A DNA stretch of 64,000 bases, taken from Flavobacterium fluviale (GTDB lineage Bacteria > Bacteroidota > Bacteroidia > Flavobacteriales > Flavobacteriaceae). Positions 19,753 to 28,921 of this stretch are shown here, piece after piece; within the stretch, counting starts at the first letter, position 1; the number at the start of each line of letters is the position of its first letter. Location of the stretch: positions 1,612,001 to 1,676,000 of the forward strand of contig NZ_CP030261.1 of NCBI RefSeq assembly GCF_003312915.1, in the 5' to 3' direction. Made by a program: the position numbers and the translations under genes. The notes beneath the pieces are model-generated. The model searched no databases and had not been told where the DNA came from. It was given only the letters and a program-made list of their open reading frames with translations.

Positions 19753-21261
19753 ATGAAAATTAAAAATATAAGATATTCATTCATCGCAGTTGGTTTACTG
19801 CTTCTCAGCTCTTCTTGCGGCGAGGATTTTTTAACAGTAGATCCAAAGGGACTGCCATTAGTAGATAACTATTATAAAGATGAGACAGAAGCCTATTCAG
19901 CATTAATTGCTGCTTATGATATAATGGGAAAACAATCCAAAGGTTTTGAAAATATGGTCTGTATGCTAAATGCAGGTTCAGATGATTTTTATGCTGGAGG
20001 TGGAGGACCTGGAGACGGAGCAGGGATTCATGGTTTTGATAATTATAAATTAGATAAAATCAATATGCCGAGAAGTTTCTGGGGAGACTTTTTTCAAGGT
20101 ATTGCAAGAGCAAATATTCTATTGGATAAGCTGCCAAATGTAAAAATGGATGAAGCTAAAAAAGTGCGCTTTGCAGCAGAAGCAAAAGCATTGAGAGGAT
20201 ATTACTATTTTGAATTAGTAAGAACTTTTAGAAACCTGCCATTAATTACGGCGCCGCTTTCACCAGCAGAGACTTACACGATTACGCAGTCTACGCCAGA
20301 AGAAGTATATGCACAAATTGAAAAAGATTTACTTGAAGCTAAGGCTGTTTTGCCAAATACGGTAAATGTCGCTACAGAAGCGGGACGTTTTTCTAAAGGA
20401 TCTATACAAGCTTTGTTAGGTAAAGTTTATTTGTATGAAGGAAAAAACTCTTTAGCAGCTGCTGAATTTGCAGATGTAAACGGTACGCCAGGCGGAACAA
20501 GCATGTACGGTTACAAACTACTTGACAATTATTCAGATTTATGGGTTATTAGTAATAAACTTAACTCAGAGTCTATTATCGAAATTATGCATACAGATAA
20601 AAGTAATGCAGACTGGGGATTCTGGGGTGGAGGAAATGACGAAGGTAACTCGGTTAATATTATGGTTGGTCCAAGAGGTTATGGAAGAAATGATATGACA
20701 TTACCAGATTATATCTCAGGCTGGAGTTTTAATCCAGTAACTCAAAGTTTATACGATGCTTTAAAAGGAGATCCGCGTTTTAATGCGACAATTTTTGATC
20801 TTCGTGCTCTAAAGGCATCTGGCGCAGCTAATTATGCACCTGGCGATCAAGACACAGGATATTTCTTAAAGAAATTTATGCCTTTGAACTCTGATACTTC
20901 TCAAGGTGGAGGAGCACAAGCTTTAAATTATAAACAAGATACTTATGCAATTCGTTTAGCAGATACTTATTTAATGGAAGCAGAAGCTTTAGGCGGAACT
21001 GGAGCTAGAGCACAGGCGTTACTAGATGCAGTGAGAGCTAGAGTTGGATTAGGTTCTGTGCCAGTTTCATTAGATGCAATTGCTAACGAAAGAAGATTAG
21101 AATTAGCAGGAGAAGGACACCGTTGGTTCGATTTAGTAAGAACTGGAAAAGCAGCTTCTGTTCTTGGTGCTGAAGGATTTGTTGCTGGAAAAAATGAAGT
21201 TTGGCCAATTCCGCAAAAAGACTTAGAAAATACTAAACTAGTTCAAAATCCTCAATACTAA
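19753..21261 (+). CDS. SusD-like nutrient-binding surface lipoprotein (module 2)
   Basis: The product has 502 residues with lipobox LLSSSC (Cys about 22). RagB/SusD features include RFAAEAKALRGYYYFELVRTFRNLPLI and the closing NERRLELAGEGHRWFDLVRTGK followed by VWPIPQKDLE. It is the partner of the SusC at 16616. It is 66 residues shorter than the module 1 SusD and diverged from it, which supports distinct ligands. Confidence 0.94.
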   Translation: MKIKNIRYSFIAVGLLLLSSSCGEDFLTVDPKGLPLVDNYYKDETEAYSALIAAYDIMGKQSKGFENMVCMLNAGSDDFYAGGGGPGDGAGIHGFDNYKLDKINMPRSFWGDFFQGIARANILLDKLPNVKMDEAKKVRFAAEAKALRGYYYFELVRTFRNLPLITAPLSPAETYTITQSTPEEVYAQIEKDLLEAKAVLPNTVNVATEAGRFSKGSIQALLGKVYLYEGKNSLAAAEFADVNGTPGGTSMYGYKLLDNYSDLWVISNKLNSESIIEIMHTDKSNADWGFWGGGNDEGNSVNIMVGPRGYGRNDMTLPDYISGWSFNPVTQSLYDALKGDPRFNATIFDLRALKASGAANYAPGDQDTGYFLKKFMPLNSDTSQGGGAQALNYKQDTYAIRLADTYLMEAEALGGTGARAQALLDAVRARVGLGSVPVSLDAIANERRLELAGEGHRWFDLVRTGKAASVLGAEGFVAGKNEVWPIPQKDLENTKLVQNPQY

Positions 21262-21280
21262 TAAGCTAATACAATATCAT

Positions 21281-22165
21281 ATGAAAATAAATTTAATGAA
21301 AAAACAAGGGTTTTTAGCATTGTTTTTTATGACAGCCGTATTAAGTTTTACAAGTTGTCAGCCAGATGATTCCATTGTTGATAATGGACTAACAGATACA
21401 AATGTGGATGCTTCTTTTACGATTACTCCTGTAGAAGGTAAAGTTAATACCTACAAACTAAGTGCTCAGACAAACGGAGTTCTAAAATCTTTATGGGACA
21501 CAGGTGCTGGAGAATATGCAGGTAAAATGGAAGAAGAAATATCACTGCCAGATGCAGGAACTTATGCGATCAAACATACTGCAATTGGTAAAGGAGGAGG
21601 AACAGCAACAGCTTCAAAAGATGTGGTAGTTACAACTTCAGATCCGTTGAAAGGAAATTTAGTGCAAGGTGGTTCTTTCGCTACAGCAGAAGATCAGGCA
21701 AAATGGAGCATTTTAAATCTTAGTGCTACTGGTGCTGCTTTTTGGTCATTTGCAAATAGTAGCGCTACAATTCACTCTCCGGGAGGTTGGGCGCAAGAAG
21801 GAATTTATCAGGCAATTGATGTTGTGAAAGATAAAGAATATACCATAAATATGCGTGTTTCAAGTCCGAGCGGCTCTGATGAAACTTGGTTTGAAGTATA
21901 TGCAGGTAAATCTGCGCCACAGTCTGGTGTTGAGTACAAAGACAACAAAGTAATGGGACTAAGCACTTGGGATGGTTGTGCAAAAGCAGGTTTCTCTGGA
22001 ATGCTGTCTACTGTAGGATGTGTAAAAAACGATCAGACAGGAACGGTTTCAAATGTGGTAAAATTTGCTGAAACAGGAAAAATCTATTTATTAATCCGTT
22101 CTGGTGGAAATACTTTCACCAAAGACGGAATTACAGTTTCAAAAATCGAATTACGAGGAAAATAA
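21281..22165 (+). CDS. PKD-like surface lipoprotein, probable glycan-binding protein (module 2)
   Basis: The product has 294 residues; a second Met six codons in (MKKQGFL) could be the start. The lipobox is FTSC. A PKD-like beta-sandwich spans about 45-115 (FTITPVEGKVNTYKLSAQT, then SLPDAGTYAIKHTAIGKGG). A C-terminal jelly-roll-like domain resembles carbohydrate-binding modules (QGGSFATAEDQAKWSI ... EWYF-rich strands). The position after susD2 matches the lipoprotein of module 1, so a surface glycan-binding role is likely. No enzymatic motif was seen. Confidence 0.65.
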   Translation: MKINLMKKQGFLALFFMTAVLSFTSCQPDDSIVDNGLTDTNVDASFTITPVEGKVNTYKLSAQTNGVLKSLWDTGAGEYAGKMEEEISLPDAGTYAIKHTAIGKGGGTATASKDVVVTTSDPLKGNLVQGGSFATAEDQAKWSILNLSATGAAFWSFANSSATIHSPGGWAQEGIYQAIDVVKDKEYTINMRVSSPSGSDETWFEVYAGKSAPQSGVEYKDNKVMGLSTWDGCAKAGFSGMLSTVGCVKNDQTGTVSNVVKFAETGKIYLLIRSGGNTFTKDGITVSKIELRGK

Positions 22166-22197
22166 AGAGTTAAGTTAAGTTTAAGTTTGGTTGTAAA

Positions 22198-22226
22198 TAG
22201 CCCATAATCATTATGAGTATGGGCTA
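22198..22226 (+). terminator. Terminator after module 2
   Basis: A 9-bp stem (22198-22206 with 22218-22226, TAGCCCATA/TATGGGCTA) is followed by T6. It is related to the hairpin at 15649-15674. It separates the SusCD module from the enzyme genes, probably with partial read-through. Confidence 0.8.
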
Positions 22227-22310
22227 TTTTTTAAATTCTTTAAAAGAGATTAAAAATCTGTTTTAGATTTCTCCAAAACTTCAATTAAAAACAATAATAA
22301 TTGGGAGCGA

Positions 22311-23765
22311 ATGAAAAAAAATAGTCTAAATATTTTATGCCTTTTGTTAACTGTTGCAGCTATTGCACAACAGCCAAAAACAAAAAAAGAATTTACAACC
22401 AATGGCAAAAAAATAACCGTTTACACTACCGCAGAGAACTCAAAGTTACGATTAACTTCAACAGATAATTTGACTTTTTCTGCAGCAAAACAACCTCTTG
22501 AAACAGAGTTTTCGGTTTTTATAGAGCCAGCAAAAAAGTTTCAGACTTTTATGGGAATCGGCGGTGCAATTACAGACGCAAGTGCCGAAATATTTGCTAA
22601 ACTTTCAAAAGAAAAACAAGCAGAATTCTTAAACGCTTATTACGATCAGCAAAAAGGTATTGGCTATTCTTTGCTAAGAACAACTATTCAAAGTTCCGAT
22701 TTTAGCAGTGGAAGCTATTCCTATATCGAAGAAGGCGACAAAGATTTGAAAACTTTTTCTATTGATCATGATAAGCAATATCGTATTCCTTTAATAAAAC
22801 AAGCTATTCAAAAAGCAGGCGGAAAGCTGCCAACTTATGCAGCGCCTTGGTCGCCAAATGCTTTTATGAAAAGTAATAAAAATGTACTAAAAGGCGGCAC
22901 ACTGCTTCCAGAATACTATCAGACATGGGCAAATTTCTATGCAAAATTTATAAAAGCATACGAAAAAGAAGGCATCCCGATTTGGGGAACTTCTACGCAA
23001 AATGAACCTATGGCAGTTCAAACTTGGGAATCTTGTATTTATACCGCAGAAGCTGAAAGAGATTTTATTAAAAATTATCTTGGACCTACGTTGAAAAAAG
23101 AGAATCTGGGTAATAAAAAAATCATTGTTTGGGATCATAACCGCGATTTAATGAATTACCGTGCCAATGTAATTTACTCTGATCCAGAAGCTGCGAAATA
23201 TGTTTGGGGAATGGGATTTCACTGGTATGAAACGTGGTCTGGCGGCGCGCCGATGTTTGATAATGTTGCTAAAGTAAATGAAGCATATCCAGACAAAAAA
23301 TTAATGTTTACAGAAGGATGCGTAGAAAAATTTGATGCATCAAAATATCAATTCTGGGGTAATGCAGAACGTTACGGAATCAATATGATTAACGATTTCA
23401 ATAACGGAACGGTAGCTTGGACAGATTGGAATATTTTATTAGATCAAAATGGAGGACCTAATCACGTTGGCAATTTCTGCTTTGCACCAATACATGCCGA
23501 TACAACCACTGGAGAATTAATTTATACTCCTTCTTTTTATTACATTGGGCACTTTTCTAAATTCATACGTCCAAATGCGGTAAGAGTAAGTACTGCGGTC
23601 AGCAGAAGCGCACTGTTAAGCACATCATTTTTAAATACTGATGGAACTATGGCAACAGTTGTTATGAACCAGTCAGAAAATGAGCTTACTTATAATTTGA
23701 TTATTGGAGCGGCAAAAGCGGTAGTTAAAATTCCGCCTAGAGCTATACAAACGCTTGTTTATTAA
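22311..23765 (+). CDS. Glycoside hydrolase family 30 (A1)
   Basis: The product has 484 residues with a cleavable signal peptide (LLLTVAAIAQQ) and no lipobox, so probably periplasmic. GH30 clan-A TIM barrel plus side beta-domain. The acid/base Glu is in TQNEPMA (about 232) and the nucleophile Glu in MFTEGCVEKF (about 335). GGAITDAS and PWSPNAFMK are typical of the glucosylceramidase/beta-1,6-glucanase type. Known Bacteroides GH30 enzymes in PULs cut beta-1,6-glucan. It is paralogous to the next gene, from which it differs in lipidation. Confidence 0.9.
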   Translation: MKKNSLNILCLLLTVAAIAQQPKTKKEFTTNGKKITVYTTAENSKLRLTSTDNLTFSAAKQPLETEFSVFIEPAKKFQTFMGIGGAITDASAEIFAKLSKEKQAEFLNAYYDQQKGIGYSLLRTTIQSSDFSSGSYSYIEEGDKDLKTFSIDHDKQYRIPLIKQAIQKAGGKLPTYAAPWSPNAFMKSNKNVLKGGTLLPEYYQTWANFYAKFIKAYEKEGIPIWGTSTQNEPMAVQTWESCIYTAEAERDFIKNYLGPTLKKENLGNKKIIVWDHNRDLMNYRANVIYSDPEAAKYVWGMGFHWYETWSGGAPMFDNVAKVNEAYPDKKLMFTEGCVEKFDASKYQFWGNAERYGINMINDFNNGTVAWTDWNILLDQNGGPNHVGNFCFAPIHADTTTGELIYTPSFYYIGHFSKFIRPNAVRVSTAVSRSALLSTSFLNTDGTMATVVMNQSENELTYNLIIGAAKAVVKIPPRAIQTLVY

Positions 23766-23844
23766 TATTTTGTAGTAAAGTAAAGCAGAGGGCCAATTTG
23801 AATCATCCTTATTGGTCTTCTCTTACTTTTAATTTAAAAACAAT

Positions 23845-25317
23845 ATGAAAGCCACAACTCAAATAGTGCTGTCAGCCTTTATACTAATACAATTAAGCTG
23901 TTTTTCCTCAAAACTTACAGCTCATAAAAACAATGCTTCATCGCAGAAAAACAACAAAATAAAGGTTTATACAACTGCCGAAAACACCAATTGGAAATTG
24001 TCATTATCTAATGATTTAATTTCGAATAACAACAGTACACAACAAAAAACTTCAACAGTATCCATTATTGTAAATACTGAAAAAACAGATCAGACTTTCC
24101 TCGGAATTGGCGGTGCAATTACAGACGCAACTGCAGAAGTTTTCGCCAGATTATCTCCTAAAAAACAAAAGGAATTTTTAAATGCCTACTACGACAAAAA
24201 AAATGGTATTGGCTATACTTTAGCGAGAACCAATATTCACAGCTGTGATTTTAGCAGCGAAAGCTATACTTATATTGCTGAAGGAGATAAGGATTTGAGA
24301 ACCTTCACTATTGATCACGATCGAAAATATAGAATTCCATTAATTAAAAAAGCAATTGAAACAGCCGGCGGAAAACTAACATTATTTGTAAGCCCATGGA
24401 GTCCCCCAGCTTTTATGAAAGACAATAATGATATTTTGCACGGCGGCGTTTTGCTGCCTGAATTTGCACCATCTTGGGCATTGTATTATGCAAAATTTAT
24501 AAAAGCCTACGAAAAAGAAGGGATTCCAATTTGGGGTTTAACAGTTCAAAATGAACCAATGGCCAGACAAAGCTGGGAATCTTGCATTTATACTCCAGAA
24601 GCAGAAAGGGATTTTCTTAAAAATCATCTTGGTCCAACTTTAGAAAAAGAAGGATTAGGTTCTAAAAATGTCATTATTTGGGATCACAACAGAGGAGATA
24701 TGCTGGAGAAACGTGCTAATCTTGTTTTTTCAGATCCTGAGGTTTCTAAATACGCGTGGGGAATTGGATTTCATTGGTATGAAACCTGGAACGGAGGCCC
24801 GCCTCAATTTGAATCTGTAGCAAAGGTTCATGAAGCATTTCCAAACAAAAATTTAATATTTACAGAAGGCTGTATTGAAAAATTTGATGCAAAAAAATAT
24901 CAGTTTTGGGGAAATGCAGAACGTTACGGAATCAATATGATTAATGATTTTAACAACGGAACAGCTGCGTGGACAGATTGGAATATTCTTTTAGACCAAA
25001 ATGGAGGACCGAATCATGTGGGTAATTTTTGCTTTGCGCCCATTCATGCCGACACTACAGAAGATGAATTAATTATCACTCCAATGTACTATTATATTGG
25101 GCATTTCTCCAAATTTATTAGGCCAAATGCCAAAAGAGTATTGGAAACAATAAGTGATAAATCTTTATTGAGTACTTCTTTTAAAAATTCTGACGGACAA
25201 TTGATTACTATCGTAATGAATCAATCTGAAAAAGAGATTGTTTATTCTTTAGAAAATCAAAACATAAAAAATACAATTACAATTCCGGCGCATGCTATAC
25301 AGACAATTGTATATTAA
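23845..25317 (+). CDS. Glycoside hydrolase family 30 lipoprotein (A2)
   Basis: The product has 490 residues and a lipobox IQLSC (Cys about 19), so membrane-anchored, perhaps at the surface. It is closely similar to the preceding gene over its whole length, with acid/base Glu in VQNEPMA (about 237) and nucleophile Glu in IFTEGCIEKF (about 341). A tandem duplication followed by a change of signal peptide would explain the pair: one anchored enzyme and one soluble one. Confidence 0.9.
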   Translation: MKATTQIVLSAFILIQLSCFSSKLTAHKNNASSQKNNKIKVYTTAENTNWKLSLSNDLISNNNSTQQKTSTVSIIVNTEKTDQTFLGIGGAITDATAEVFARLSPKKQKEFLNAYYDKKNGIGYTLARTNIHSCDFSSESYTYIAEGDKDLRTFTIDHDRKYRIPLIKKAIETAGGKLTLFVSPWSPPAFMKDNNDILHGGVLLPEFAPSWALYYAKFIKAYEKEGIPIWGLTVQNEPMARQSWESCIYTPEAERDFLKNHLGPTLEKEGLGSKNVIIWDHNRGDMLEKRANLVFSDPEVSKYAWGIGFHWYETWNGGPPQFESVAKVHEAFPNKNLIFTEGCIEKFDAKKYQFWGNAERYGINMINDFNNGTAAWTDWNILLDQNGGPNHVGNFCFAPIHADTTEDELIITPMYYYIGHFSKFIRPNAKRVLETISDKSLLSTSFKNSDGQLITIVMNQSEKEIVYSLENQNIKNTITIPAHAIQTIVY

Positions 25318-25346
25318 TTGTGCAAGCTAACTAAATAACCAAGAAA

Positions 25347-26819
25347 ATGAAATTGAATATCAGTAATACAATAAAAGCATTTTTCTTTATGACAGCCGTA
25401 ATGGCTCAGGTAAAATGCTCGTCTTCCAATGATGCTGTCGAGAATCCACCGGTAAATCCGCCAGTTGTAAACCCTCCTGTGGTTGTTACAAACGATGTTG
25501 ATTTTTGGCTGACAAAAGGAGATCAAAGCGTTTTATTAGCAAAGCAGGCTGGTACATTAGGATTTGGTACATTACCAAACACGTATACCAATATTGAAGT
25601 TAAAGAATCTCAGAAATATCAAACGGTTGATGGTTTTGGATATACACTAACGGGTGGAAGTGTAGATGTTATAAATCAATTAAATGCGGCAAGAAGAACT
25701 GCCCTTATGCAGGAGTTATTTGGAACAGGAGAAAATTCAATTGGAGTAAGTTATATCAGGATCAGTATTGGCGCATCAGATTTAAATGCAGAACCTTTTA
25801 CTTATAATGATCTTGCAACGGGAGAAACAGATTTGAGTCTGGCTAAATTTAGTTTAGAAAAAGATAAAAACCTGATTGCAATGCTGAAAGAAATTCTGGC
25901 CATTAATCCTAAAATCTTAATTTTAGCAACACCTTGGTCTGCACCACTTTGGATGAAAGACATAAACAGTTTTAAAGGCGGTAAATTGAAAGCAGAATAT
26001 TATGATGTTTACGCAAAATATTTTGTAAAATACATCCAGCAGATGAAAGCAGAGGGAATTACGATCGATGCGGTAACGCCTCAAAACGAACCTCTTCACG
26101 ACGGAAATAATCCAAGTATGTATATGTCTGCAATAGACCAGACGAACTTTATTAAAAATAATTTAGGGCCGGCATTCAAAACGGCAAATCTAAAGGTAAA
26201 AATTATCGCTTACGACCACAATTGCGATAATCCTAATTATCCTAAAGCTGTTTTGGCAGATGCCGATGCGTTTCCTTTTGTAGACGGTTCAGCATTTCAC
26301 CTTTATGCGGGAGATATTAGTGCTTTAACCAATGTTTATAATTCGTATCCCACTAAAAATGTATATTTCACAGAACAATGGACATCGTCTGAAGGACAGT
26401 TTGCGGGCGACTTAAAATGGCATCTTCGAAATGTAATTATAGGTTCAATGAGAAATTACAGTAAAAATGCTTTGGAATGGAATGTAGCTAATAATGCCAA
26501 TTTTGGTCCGCATACAGATGGAGGCTGTACCATGTGTAAAGGCGCTATTACAATTACATCTTCAGATAGTTATCAGCGAAATGTAGCGTATTATATTATT
26601 GCGCATGCTTCTAAATTTGTTCCAATGGGTTCTATTAGAATTGAAAGTAATTCAGGAGGAAATTTACAAAACGCCGCATTTATTACACCTTCTGGATCTA
26701 AAGTTTTGATTGTTGAAAATGATGGATCGGCAACAGAAACCTTCAATATTAAATTTAACGGAAAGTGGGTTGCAACTTCTCTAGAAGCAGGATCAGTTGG
26801 AACTTATACTTGGAAATAA
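25347..26819 (+). CDS. Glycoside hydrolase family 30 lipoprotein (B1)
   Basis: The product has 490 residues. The signal peptide ends in a Cys followed by Ser (AQVKCSSS, Cys about 24); the Lys at -1 is unusual for a lipobox. A proline linker with NPPVNPPVVNPP repeats follows. The GH30 barrel has acid/base Glu in TPQNEPLHDG (about 248) and nucleophile Glu in YFTEQWTS (about 343). It belongs to a second GH30 subgroup shared with the gene at 28922 and distinct from the two preceding enzymes. Confidence 0.88.
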   Translation: MKLNISNTIKAFFFMTAVMAQVKCSSSNDAVENPPVNPPVVNPPVVVTNDVDFWLTKGDQSVLLAKQAGTLGFGTLPNTYTNIEVKESQKYQTVDGFGYTLTGGSVDVINQLNAARRTALMQELFGTGENSIGVSYIRISIGASDLNAEPFTYNDLATGETDLSLAKFSLEKDKNLIAMLKEILAINPKILILATPWSAPLWMKDINSFKGGKLKAEYYDVYAKYFVKYIQQMKAEGITIDAVTPQNEPLHDGNNPSMYMSAIDQTNFIKNNLGPAFKTANLKVKIIAYDHNCDNPNYPKAVLADADAFPFVDGSAFHLYAGDISALTNVYNSYPTKNVYFTEQWTSSEGQFAGDLKWHLRNVIIGSMRNYSKNALEWNVANNANFGPHTDGGCTMCKGAITITSSDSYQRNVAYYIIAHASKFVPMGSIRIESNSGGNLQNAAFITPSGSKVLIVENDGSATETFNIKFNGKWVATSLEAGSVGTYTWK

Positions 26820-26929
26820 AAAGGTTTAAATTAATCTATTTTGACTTTAATAATAATAAAAGCAAAAAATAGACAAATTATATCTATATTGATATTCAAT
26901 TTATTAACTATAACCAACTTAAATAAACT

Positions 26930-28009
26930 ATGAAAATGATCAACCTTGTAAATAGGGCTGGTGTGTTTACACTAATCTTATTATTTGTATTTCAATCTTG
27001 CAGCAGTAATAACGATGGCGGAGGAGACGACGCTCCGGTTTCGGCAGCGCCGACAAATCTTTCTGTTCAGGTTGAAGTTGTTGGAAAAACAGCAGAAAAT
27101 CCTAATGGGGACGGAAGCGGAAAAATTCAATTGACGATGAATGCTGCAAATGCAACATCTTATAAAGTTTCAATCAATAATGAACTGAAAGAAGTTACAA
27201 CGGGCAGTTTAACCTACGAATTTACAGGTTCTGGAACACAAACTTTTCCAATTATTGTTTCGGCTTATAATGGTGGGAAATTTATTAGCAGTTCAACTTC
27301 TGTCACTATTTATATAGCAAGAAAAGTAATCTGGTCAGACGAATTTAATGTTGACGGTGCGCCAGATTCTTCAAAATGGGGTTACAATACAGGAACTGGT
27401 AACGGCTGGGGAAATAATGAATTACAATATTACACCAACCGATCTGAAAATGTAAAAATTGAAGGAGGAGTTCTTAAAATAACGGCAATCAAAGAAAATT
27501 ACTTAGGCAGTCAATATACTTCTACAAGAATGCTCACGAAAGGTAAATTTTCATTCAAATACGGAAGAGCAGAAGTTCGAGCAAAATTACCAGCTGGTGG
27601 TGGAACCTGGCCTGCATTCTGGCTGCTTGGAGATAATATTGATACCGCTGGATGGCCTGCCTGCGGCGAAATTGATATTTTAGAATCAGTTGGAAACAAC
27701 CCGAATGTAATTCATTCCTCTCTTCATTCTCCAGGGCGTTCTGGAAATACTCCTGACACAAAAACTACAACTGCTCCAAACTCAACTACAGAATTTCATA
27801 TTTATGCGGCAGAATGGAGTGCTGAGAATATTAAATTTTATGTAGATGATAATTTATTCTATACTTACAAAAATTCAAGTACAACTCCGTTTAACCAAAA
27901 ATTCTTTATCATTCTAAATTTTGCAATGGGAGGAAACTTTGGAGGAGCTGTAGATCCAAATTTTACAAATGCAACCTACGAAGTTGATTATGTAAGGGTG
28001 TATAATTAA
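26930..28009 (+). CDS. GH16 endo-beta-1,3-glucanase-like lipoprotein
   Basis: The product has 359 residues with lipobox VFQSC (Cys about 24) and a Gly/Asp-rich linker. An Ig-like N-terminal domain spans about 40-135. The GH16 domain (about 138-359) has catalytic signature GEIDILES: nucleophile Glu about 247, Asp about 249, acid/base Glu about 252. NNELQYYTNR and WPAFWLLG are usual in laminarinases. The predicted action is endo-cleavage of beta-1,3-glucan at the cell surface. It is the only clear endo-1,3 enzyme in the locus and points to a laminarin-like or fungal-wall glucan. Confidence 0.9.
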   Translation: MKMINLVNRAGVFTLILLFVFQSCSSNNDGGGDDAPVSAAPTNLSVQVEVVGKTAENPNGDGSGKIQLTMNAANATSYKVSINNELKEVTTGSLTYEFTGSGTQTFPIIVSAYNGGKFISSSTSVTIYIARKVIWSDEFNVDGAPDSSKWGYNTGTGNGWGNNELQYYTNRSENVKIEGGVLKITAIKENYLGSQYTSTRMLTKGKFSFKYGRAEVRAKLPAGGGTWPAFWLLGDNIDTAGWPACGEIDILESVGNNPNVIHSSLHSPGRSGNTPDTKTTTAPNSTTEFHIYAAEWSAENIKFYVDDNLFYTYKNSSTTPFNQKFFIILNFAMGGNFGGAVDPNFTNATYEVDYVRVYN

Positions 28010-28081
28010 CATAACTTTTAAATAGATTTTTTTCTGTAAAGCTTGGGAAAAACTAGCTTTACAGATCAAAATTTTTTTAAC

Positions 28082-28921
28082 ATGAAAAAGATAAACAAAC
28101 TTGTTTTCGCAGTAATGCTGCTTTTAGCTGTAAACTCATTTTATGGTCAGAATTTAAAAATCATGACCTACAATATCCGCTTAGATGTTGCTTCAGATGG
28201 AGAAAACGCCTGGCCAAAGCGAAAAGATTATTTTACTTCTCAAATTCGTTTTTACAGCCCGGATATTTTTGGAGTGCAGGAAGCAACACCCAATCAAGTT
28301 ATTGATATAGCATCGGCTCTGCCAAATTATAACAAATTTGGAATCGGCAGAGAAGAAGGAGGTTTGGGAGAAGCTTCTTCGATTTACTATAAAAAAGATC
28401 GTTTTAAAGTAGAGCAATCCAATACTTTTTGGTTGTCAGAAACGCCAAATGTGGTTTCAAGAGGATGGGATGCAGCTTGTAACAGAGTTTGTACTTACGG
28501 TCTTTTTAAAGATTTAAAAACCAAGAAAACGTTTTGGGTTTTTAATCTTCATTTAGATCATATGGGAGAAGTTGCCCGAGTAAAAGGTGTCGAACTTGTT
28601 CTTTCTAAAATAAAAGAAATAAATACTAAAAACTATCCCGCTTTTTTAATGGGAGATTTTAACTCAGAACCTGAGACTAAACAAATTGTCGAGATCAAAA
28701 AAGTAATGGATGATACCAAAGATGTTTCAAAAGAAAAACCTTTTGGACCTTCAGGAACTTTCAACGACTTTAAGCATAATGAACCCGTAACATTATTATT
28801 AGATTACATCTTTATATCAAAAAATAGCGGACTTAATATTCAGAAACATGCAGTTCTAAGTGATTCTAAAGATTTAAAATATCCGTCGGATCATTTACCT
28901 GTTTTAATAGAAATAGATTAA
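28082..28921 (+). CDS. Secreted endonuclease/exonuclease/phosphatase (EEP) family protein
   Basis: The product has 279 residues from ATG 28082; an in-frame ATG at 28043 would add 13 residues before the signal peptide and is unlikely. The signal peptide ends near NSFYGQ. The metal-site set of the family is complete: MTYNIRLD, GVQEA, NLHLDHMG, MGDFNSEP and SDHLPV. The protein is predicted to be a periplasmic phosphodiesterase or phosphatase. The next GH30 ATG follows its stop codon directly. Its job in a glucan locus is unknown; removal of a phosphorylated decoration is one idea. Confidence 0.85.
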   Translation: MKKINKLVFAVMLLLAVNSFYGQNLKIMTYNIRLDVASDGENAWPKRKDYFTSQIRFYSPDIFGVQEATPNQVIDIASALPNYNKFGIGREEGGLGEASSIYYKKDRFKVEQSNTFWLSETPNVVSRGWDAACNRVCTYGLFKDLKTKKTFWVFNLHLDHMGEVARVKGVELVLSKIKEINTKNYPAFLMGDFNSEPETKQIVEIKKVMDDTKDVSKEKPFGPSGTFNDFKHNEPVTLLLDYIFISKNSGLNIQKHAVLSDSKDLKYPSDHLPVLIEID

